Source: Heliopora coerulea (Eukaryota; Cnidaria; Anthozoa; Scleralcyonacea; Helioporidae). From it: 64,000 nucleotides of DNA. The position numbers were made by a program, and so were the translations under genes. Of the stretch, positions 40,110 through 49,900 are shown in pieces (within the stretch, counting starts at the first letter, position 1; each line of letters opens with the position of its first letter). The stretch is taken from positions 1,094,501 through 1,158,500 of the forward strand of contig JASJOG010000045.1 of NCBI GenBank assembly GCA_030142905.1, read 5' to 3'. The notes under the pieces are model-generated. The model ran no database searches and had not been told where the DNA came from. It was given only the letters and a program-made list of their open reading frames with translations.

Positions 40110-43100
40110 CATACATACATATACATATATGTATAAACATATTAAGTTTATAAATTATATATACGTTTATTAATATATATAATTTATAAATTTAAAACTG
40201 TTTGTTGTTACTCAGAGTTTCACGCAACTGAGAGGACGATCTTCAGACGACAGGAAGGTTCGATTAAGTTATTCCTTTCATATGTGTGGCATCATATTTA
40301 TATATATATATAATATAAACATATTCAATATAAATATATACAATACAATCAGTTTCTATATTGACTTTATGTAGAGTGCTTAATATCTTGTAAGATAGAG
40401 CAGATAAATGAAATGAATAAGCTTAAAATTCTGGGTTGTTACTCAGAGTTTCACGTCTCTTTGGACGATCATCAGACAACTGTCCAGATCCTGATTTAGT
40501 TATTCTTTTATACAGTCTCGTACGTCATCAGGTAAAAATAGTCCGGTGATCTCATTGCCGTGCGTCAACTGGGTGTGCTAATTTTGTTAATGAGGAATTT
40601 ATTCCTGTGTCGGCATGTTGAGAATATTTCGGTTCGCTTATTAAGTAGGTTCTTTTTATCGGCTTTCATAATAAACAACTTCTCTTCGAGACAAAGATTA
40701 CATAGCTTTGCTCCACTTTCATATCCTTTTGCGCGTTTTAAAATAGACCAGTTAACTGTAGAGTCCTTTCGTTCGTCCTTTAATCCCCACACGTAGTTTG
40801 ATAAAACGGTCTTGTTCGAGTATTTATGGTCGCGGAATGATTTCGTATGGTTGTTGTAGCGATGTTTGAATGGGTGGGCTGTCATACCTATGTAGAATTT
40901 CTTTCCCGTGCTGTCGGCTTGCGAGATTTCGGCTTTGTAGATTATGTTAGAGGTCATGCAGTTTCCAGGTAGTGGGCAGGATTCTTTTTTTCGGCAATTG
41001 CAACAGCTTTCGTTGTTGCTCATTTTATCTCTATTTAGTACGCGAACGTTATGTTTGTTTACGGTGTTCTTCATGTTTCCCATGCAACTGTAGCTAACCT
41101 TCAGTGTGTTCTTGTTGAAGATTTTTTGTAATTTGTTTGTTGTGGGAAAGTGTTTGTCCATAAAGGCGAGAAATTTACGTCCCACGCTGGTTTTTACATT
41201 TCGGCTAAATGGTGGGTTGAACCATATTATATTTCGTGATCTTTTTTGTCGTTGGGATGCTCTTAATTTGGGATCTTCGTCGGGGAGGTATTCGATGTTG
41301 GTGTCGAAGCCACTGTTCTTAAGTGCGTCGTTGTACGTGGATGCAGCGTTAGTGAAGGTGGCGTGGTCGGATGATAACTTCGAGACCCTTCGGCTTACGG
41401 ATTTCGGGATCTGTTTGATAATGGCTGGCGGGTGGTTGGACTGTTTGTTGATGTATAGCGTGTCATCATTTGGTTTCTTGTAGGGTTGGAATTTGCCATT
41501 ATGTAGGATGAGGGTGATGGCAAGGAAGTTAACAATTTTTTGGTTGGCTGTGGTTGTAATCTTGAGCTCGAATTCGTCGAAGGCTTTGATTAAATTTTTC
41601 TTAGCTTTCTCTGCTAGTCTGGCTGTGACGTTTTTCAGTAAAATCAATCCGCCGTCTCTATAAAGTCCTGTGTTTGTCTTTCCGAATTTTTTCGATAGAA
41701 AATCTAAGATGAATAGGCCGACGAGCTCGCAAATTTCTGCCCCGTCGCTACTTCCCATGGTTACATCGAACATATTCTCACTTCCTCGTCGGATCCATGG
41801 CTTCTCTTGGTGGAATAAAAATGACTTTCGGGCATGTTTGATGATGGCTTCTTCTTGTGGAGTAATTGTAGTGAGTTGTTGGCCCCAGGAAATTGCTCGA
41901 TCTAGAAGGTTTTTGGAGATTGAAGAGTAAAAGTTAACGATGTCGAAAGAGATGAAGGTATGTAGGGATTTTTCGCTGATCTTGCTGAACCACTCGGTGA
42001 CTGAAGTTGAATTTCTCCATTGGTTAACGCCTGTGCTTGCTCGGATGGATGTATTTATGCGGTCAAGGATGACTTTGCTGACCTTACCGAGATCAGACTT
42101 GGCTGGGTTGATCAGACGGCACTTCGTGTTATTTTCAAAATTTTCTTTGTGGTCTTTCAGTGAAATGAAAGCTGGCTTTCTGGCCATGGTTTCGATTCTA
42201 TCGTCGACATGTAGGTCGCTGGCAATAGTTCTTAGTTCCTGGTTGGTTTCGCCTAGTAGCTTTTCGTTTCCTAGTTTGTAGTTTGCTGTTACGTTCTCGG
42301 TCAACAGTTGTTTGTATTTGTCCGGTTTCATTTCGTAAATGTTTCGAGTTTTGTCGGCGAATACCATTACGTTGGGTGATGAATTTATCTTCTTAGCATT
42401 GTTGGCAAGTGTTGAGAGAAACTGGTTATTTATGTTCCTGAACTTGATGTTTTCCACCATATTCACCAACCATATACAACAACCATACGAAATCATTCCG
42501 CGACCATAAATACTCGAACAAGACCGTTTTATCAAACTACGTGTGGGGATTAAAGGACGAACGAAAGGACTCTACAGTTAACTGGTCTATTTTAAAACGC
42601 GCAAAAGGATATGAAAGTGGAGCAAAGCTATGTAATCTTTGTCTCGAAGAGAAGTTGTTTATTATGAAAGCCGATAAAAAGAACCTACTTAATAAGCGAA
42701 CCGAAATATTCTCAACATGCCGACACAGGAATAAATTCCTCATTAACAAAATTAGCACACCCAGTTGACGCACGGCAATGAGATCACCGGACTATTTTTA
42801 CCTGATGACGTACGAGACTGTATAAAAGAATAACTAAATCAGGATCTGGACAGTTGTCTGATGATCGTCCAAAGAGACGTGAAACTCTGAGTAACAACCC
42901 AGAATTTTAAGCTTATTCATTTGATATAAATATATATACATTTCTACAATTCATTAATAATTCATGAGGAAAATACAAAAGAAAATCATAACCGTGTCGG
43001 GTCTTTGTATGTGATAAAAAAACATGTGCCTTTATATGTGAAGAAGTTCATTTTTTTCGGCTTACAAAAGACAAATTTCCAAACGCTCTTCGTGAATTAG

Positions 43101-43384
43101 CGTATTAGGAAGTTCATTTTAGAAGACATCTAAAAAACTAGCAGTTTGCGCTTTATCGGATCTAAAACACTCGGGTATTGCCTCGTGTTTTAAATCCCGA
43201 TAAAGCACTCCTGCTCGGTTACATATATTACATATCTATATGTTTATATATACATATACACATATAAAATTAATGATGTTAAAACTCGAAGTAGCTGCAT
43301 CAAGTTTTACTATCGTCGTTACTTTTATCCCGCTGTCTATCGTACAGCACTTCAACGATTTACTACATACAAACATATTATATA

Positions 43385-43426
<42 letters not shown>

Positions 43427-43630
43427 AAGTAAAATAGACAAAATTTTTTGTTGTCGCTACTCTGAGTTTCACGCGCTCAGGCTACGCGCGCCTGAGCGCG
43501 TGAAACTCAGAGTAGCGACAACAAAAAATTTTGTCTATTTTACTTCTTTATTCGCTCTGCTGGCATGGTATTGAGCGCTCTTCATTTTCAAACCAACACT
43601 GCAACCTTCCTGGTCCTCACCTTTGGTTTA

Positions 43631-43671
<41 letters not shown>

Positions 43672-43733
43672 TCATACATACATACATACATAAACACTTA
43701 CATACACATACGCATACACAAACACACATATAC

Positions 43734-43775
<42 letters not shown>

Positions 43776-43898
43776 ATGTATATATATGTATGTATATTAT
43801 TAATTTTATAGTAAAATGCTGTCGCCTTCTGTGTGACATTTGTGTTGCATACCCTTCTTGGTATATATGTATATGTATATGTACATGTACATGTATAC

Positions 43899-43935
<37 letters not shown>

Positions 43936-46900
43936 TTGATAAATATTGGTGAAGGAAACATCGAGTACCCATATTCCTCGACTTTTAAGACCCAACCGGG
44001 ACCTGTTGCGAAAATGCAACTTTGGCCTTCCGGCTGGGAATCGAACCCGCGACCCCGCGAATCTAGTGCGATGCTCTGCCAACTGAGCTACGGAGGCCGT
44101 TGCCGAGAGCATGGCCACGAGTTCATTATTTATGAGGTGAGCCCACCGATTAAGTGAAGAGCATCGCACTAGATTCGCGAGGTCGCGGGTTCGATTCCCA
44201 GCCGGAAAGCCAAAGTTGCATTTTCGTAACAGGTCCCAGTTGGGTCTTAAAAGTCGAGGAATATGGGTACTCGATATTTCCTTCACCAATATTTGTCAGC
44301 CATATGTGTGCATATGTAAATATATTTATGTATAAATATTTTATATTGGAAATTTGACTGTCGGTTCTCGATGTTGATTTATTTATTTATTTACGTACTT
44401 ATATCTTTATTTGTCTATTTATTATTCATTTATTTATTTATATATTTATTTATTTGTTTATTTATTTATTTTAATTATTTATTTGTATATTTACTTGTCT
44501 ATTTACAACTTCCAACTTCGATAGAAGTCCATTTATTTATTAATTTATTGTCCAAACTCTCTACATCACACTCACACTCCACATCCTGCACTCCGCTCTG
44601 CGCATTTTCCACCATGCACATACATACACGTATGTGAGCCTTTTCAAAACCATTTTCTTACCCAGATTGCGTCACTTTTCTTACTACCGGATGTTCGATG
44701 TCCCTGTCTTCAGAGACCAAAGTCTTTTCGTACGGCCAAATTAAATTAGCAAGTGATTGAGATTGGTAAATGAGCGTAGTATCCTAAGAGGGTTGGCGCA
44801 GAGTTTCGGATAGATAGCCAGCCAAGGTTTCTATTTGCCCTAGTCACTTTCAGTATTATACATTGACTGCATTAATTAATAGTATATAGTACAGTTCGGT
44901 GGACCTACATATAAAAAACAAACCTGGAATTGTTGAGTTCCCGGAGAACCAACCGTCGTTATCTTTAGGAGGGCAGCTGTTAAAGGGGGTTGTTTTGAGT
45001 ATTTTGAGAAAAAAATATAATACAAAAAGAAACATAATTCCAAAAGAAATATTGAAAACCCGACATATGTGTCAATTCCAAAAGAAAAAATTGAATCAGT
45101 GGTGTATGGACCAATTGTTCAGACATGACTTAAAGTATACGGAAAATATCACTGATTCAACTTTTTGGCCTGTATATTTAGTTTTCAAGATGTTTCTTTT
45201 GGAATGATGTTTTGTCTTGTATGTTTCCAAAGTACTTAAAAAACCATGTCACCAGCTGGTTCTTGTGTTTGGTATTTTGACTTCCTTGTACATTCCCAAG
45301 ATAACAATTATGAGAGACTGTTGTTTTATATTATTCTGAACCAAAATAATTTTGGGAAATGCAGGGACTGAATTTACAAATCAACGTTTGGTTGTAGCAA
45401 CAACTAGGTCCCACATGCACAAAGATTGTCTTTATAACTCAGATCGTTCATTAACATGATTGGCATACAGTGGCAATGTTGTTAACTGCTATTTTTCATT
45501 ACCAAATTTTGGGAAATTAGGTATGGGAATCGCCGTCCAGGAATGAAAAATATTTTCTGGAAATACTAGTAAATTTAACAATGAAATTTTTTTGGCATTC
45601 TAATATGCAAGCAAATTTTCCATCATTCTCATAGTTTACATGAATCCTCACAGTTTTGCTGAGCCATTTACAACAGGTAGCGCTAGTCTACGATCCTGTC
45701 TAACTGTTGTGGCGAGCACCTCACTTCAAAATCGTCGTTCTTCCAAATAACTAGATTATTCTCAAGTACTTCAAAACTTAAAAAGACATACCATACTAAA
45801 AATATTTAAAACTTTATCTTTTCAATCTGTTTACCTTCCCTTGTCTCTAGTTCATCTCGCCAAACGTCTGCAAAGCCAGCCTTTCTGGCATGTAACATCT
45901 TCAAGTCCGAGACAAAGCCAAGATAAAGCCAGCCTCACTATGTGATGAAATTTTTCTAATAACATTTATCAATTGTGCCGCTTACAGCTGCACAATTGAA
46001 CTTGTTCGATGACATAAAAGATTAATAGATATTATCTGACCTGTTTAACCGGCTGATTTATTTCATGTATTCTTTGAGCTGCATGGCTCTAAGACGATAA
46101 TATCAATTCATAAGCAGTTCAGGACAATTTGTAAATTGTGATCAAATGAATTTTAAAGTTAAGATAACTTCTGTTATCACCTTTCATTTATCACTGTCAG
46201 CTATTTTGCAGTTATAAAAAATCTAACATTGGTCAAAGACACTTGAAATTTTTTACTCACTTCTTCGTACTGCCGATACTAAATATTGTATGTGAGAACT
46301 GGGGAAGGCGGGGTGCACGAGATTTGTAATGAAACTCTCTCTCTGGTAATGAATGGTGAAGTGTCTGGTAATAAGAGCAAAATCAACTAGTATCAACTTG
46401 CTACCGTATAAGCTTCACATACGTCAAACCAGCACCTTAGCCCGCCATCAGTGTGTCGGGAACTCAATGGTTAGACCAGTGTTTCACCGGTCATCAGAAG
46501 GTTGCGGGTTTGATCTCTCTCTTGGGCTCAGAAATCGTTTTTCCAAGTAAAAGAGCTTGACGAAGGTCTACCAAACTCACACACACACAAGATTTGTTTA
46601 TAAGATTCAGGTCGGACTGTCAGTCTTTTTTCAGTTTCATCAAACCACACTACGGACGTCAGTTAAACAAGTCTAGTCGAATGATGTTAGATGATAATGT
46701 TTATGCAATTTTAACTCGTTCTTAACTGTATTCTACTTTTATTGTAATGACCACACGGCCCCATGAAAAACAATTCTTTTTATTGGACTGATGGGCGACC
46801 GTATTTAAATAACATTAAATAACATTAAATAAATAAGTAAATAAAAAAAATAAATAAATAAACAAATATACATTATGTCAATAAAAAGGATCACTCCAAA

Positions 46901-49900
46901 AATTGTCGAATCGCTTTCTGTAAACTACAACGGACTAAACAGTATACTTAAATAAACAATGGATTATCAAGTCTGAGGGCCGATAGATCAACAGGCATAA
47001 TATGCTTTATTGACATTTAATATTGAAGGAATTAAACGTGACCAAAGAAATCCCTGTTAGCTGAATCTACCAATACCTCTAAATTAACTAGATTGGTTTT
47101 AGTTTTTTCTTCTCTTGGTAATCGTCTGGATCAACTTCACATAAAGCCCTTTTTCCGCTCGATTCTAAGATCAGACCGAACAGTGATTTTGGCTAGCGTA
47201 AACAAGGTTTTATCCATTATGAAAATAGCAAGAGGGGGATTGAAGGAAAATCACTGCACTGGGTTAAAAATATTCTCTTGTTTTTTACGTTTTGTATGCT
47301 ATATGGGGTGCCTGTCAATTTTGAAGAGAATTGTACTGCTACGTTTACGTATTTAAATTTATGAACTATTAAGATCGAACTATTTCATCCCGGTAAACGT
47401 CTTTGCACTGAATTTATAAATCATTTCTAAATACGGATTATTGTATTTAGAAATTGTCTCTAAATTTAGTTCACTGAAGGAAGAAGTCACTTTCAAATTC
47501 AGTATATTCACTATACAGAATCCTTTACAGACTGTCACGGTATGCAGTTCCCTATTTAGTTTTACGTAGAGATATTGAAGTAAAACGTAGCTGCAATCAA
47601 TATCACTAAGGTAAACTGACGATGGATCAAATTCTATAATATCTAGCAAATTCTCCTTTCAACATAAATTTCAAAAGTCTAATCCTTATGGATTAATGTC
47701 TAACCTCGTTATAGGAAAGCCAACGAAAGCCTGCTGACAACAATCTCTTCTCTAGAAGTTCAAATTTTTTGTCTAATTTTGTCATTAAAAATAGGATAAC
47801 ACAACCGCCTTATAGATTACGTGTTGTTTCGCCAGTGAGACGGGGGATTTCTGCTTTCGTCTTGTTCAGTAGATATAGCTTTTTTAGTTATACCAAATAC
47901 TTATTACTTATTAGCGTGAGGTCCGTACGGGCAAGTATATGCTTAAGGTTTTTGTAGAAACCTAGTAAGAATCGAAAATCTCAGTTATTGTTTTGGTCGA
48001 CGTCCGTTGTTTTAATTTAAGAAAGAAAACTACCCAATAAATACTAAAGAAGCCGCACGATTATGGCAACGTCCATAATCTTGACCATGGTAATATATTA
48101 ATTTAACACATAGGTATTTTTATACATTGACTTGTCAGTTACATATTAATTATGTAATTTCTAAAATAGTTGACACTCATTCAGAATAGAAGTGGAAAGA
48201 GACGGCATCCGGGCCAGAAACCTGATGCATATCGCTCATAAACGGTTCCAGTCGTGATGTTGAATTGACGTCGTATTTCGACCGTAAAATTTGACGACGT
48301 TAATATAAATACACGCCTTCTTTGCCTACTATTTACAATTTTTGACAATTTATAAAGGACGGAAACATAACTTTGGAAGTCTTCTCACCAGTGCTGTCAA
48401 AATATCTTATCACGAGTGCTCCCGAGAGCCACTCGCATAATTCGTTTAATACGACTACATCAGAAAGCCAAAGGAGTCAAAAAGAATCAAATGTCATGCG
48501 AAGTTTTACCCCTACACTATAATCCAAAATATTGTAGCGGCCGACGTAGCAAGTATTAGAGTAGTGACGTAATGAAGCGAGAACCATGACTATGCGCGTG
48601 GAACGCAACGCCGAACAGCCAAAGTAATGGGCATGTAAGCGTTAAAAGCACATCGTAGCAGTGCTAGAACATGCTTGAACACTTAGGCTACCGATTTTGG
48701 TAAATTGCGGCTATTAGGGCTGCATTCTTGGCAGATATAGGTAGAGTCCCTTCCTTTTACACCCAAAAATATAGTTACGTCATTTAACCATTGCTAATTT
48801 ATATAAACCTTACTAAATCGTAAATAAATAGCTTGAATACGCTTAGTGTGGATTGTGTCCTTGATAATCTAAACTGAAGGGAGTACCAGACCCAAGAACC
48901 TTGGTGCGGTGGTTCGCCGCATCCAAAATCGGCCCAACGCTACAATATGTTTGCGTCGAAAGACCATCGCTTTCTGCTAATGAAAAACGAGCATTGAATA
49001 AACTTTACGTAAATGACATGGCAGCTTGCAAAGTAATTTACTGGCAAAAAACACATCCAAGTGGCCTAGTTTGGTATTTTTCTTCTACTAGTAACCCATA
49101 TCACTACACTGTCTGTAAAATCTAATTTAATGTTTACCCTTGAAGAAGAGAAACAAAATTTATAGGATACAAAATCGCAAATATGCCAATATGTGTATTA
49201 CTGGTTTGCTCAGCGGTACACTTGAATTGTTGTAATATAATCTGTAACTTGAACAACCTTTTGACTTTCCTTCCTACAACACTCAAAACGGTATCACAAG
49301 AAATCAAAGAAAACATGCGAAAGCATAACCTCAGGCCATGCTCAAAGTTCCTCTATCACAGTTGGACTCAACTGTGTTTATTTATTTATAATTTTTGATC
49401 GATTTTCATCCAACGCATTCATTCTAGTAGCCCATGTTGCGATTTATTTGGCCAACATCCCAATCTCGTTTTTCTGTCATAGCGCTCAAACGTTTCTCCC
49501 CTCGTTTGTGTCTCTTGCTTTTCTACAGACTCCACACTACAACCCAGTTCGAATGCAAATATTTTAGGAGTAAGCTTTCGTTGTTCTTCAAGGACAGTTA
49601 AGATGTGTGTAGATTTAAGTCTGTCTTCAATGCAAAGGCAACTGCATTTAATTCCTTCTCCAAATGCGGCCGCTCGGGTTTACTTACGTCCCAAATCTAA
49701 AGTATATAAAAAAGCAATCGGTCAGCAGGAGCTATTTCTAATGAATATTCTGAAAAATAAACATAAGATTTCCGTGAACAGACTTACTTGCGTTGGATTA
49801 CTGAGTATCAAAAAAGGTGTAGTCAATTCCATCCCAACTTGACGGGTGAAGTGATGATCGATCAACCAAATGGCCATTCGTCTGTGTGACAATTATCGTC

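Larger units (their letters stand above)
40372..42924. mobile_element. Penelope-like element pair C, head to head
   Basis: A long minus-strand copy (about 42475 down to 40372, with RT and GIY-YIG) and a short plus-strand copy (about 42476-42924). The inverted arms (about 40408-40862 and 42476-42924) look identical where compared. Hammerheads lie at both ends. The plus copy is truncated so that it starts just inside the GIY-YIG part. Sits next to TA/CA microsatellites; no clear target duplication was found. Confidence 0.88.

Noticed and set aside
42471..42535. N-terminal extension of the long Penelope frame on the minus strand
   Set aside because: This part is the antisense of the opposite inverted arm; the real element begins at about 42475.
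43265..43320. Possible hammerhead relic near ttaaaactcgaagtagctgc
   Set aside because: The GAAA box reads AAAA and no CUGANGA box can be placed; too short to be convincing.
43531..43972. Open frames rich in Tyr/Ile/His/Thr
   Set aside because: They run through TA and CA microsatellites on both strands and reflect the repeat.
44024..44098. Functional tRNA gene
   Set aside because: A and B boxes are present, but the anticodon and T stems do not pair properly and the segment is the head of a repeated inverted element.
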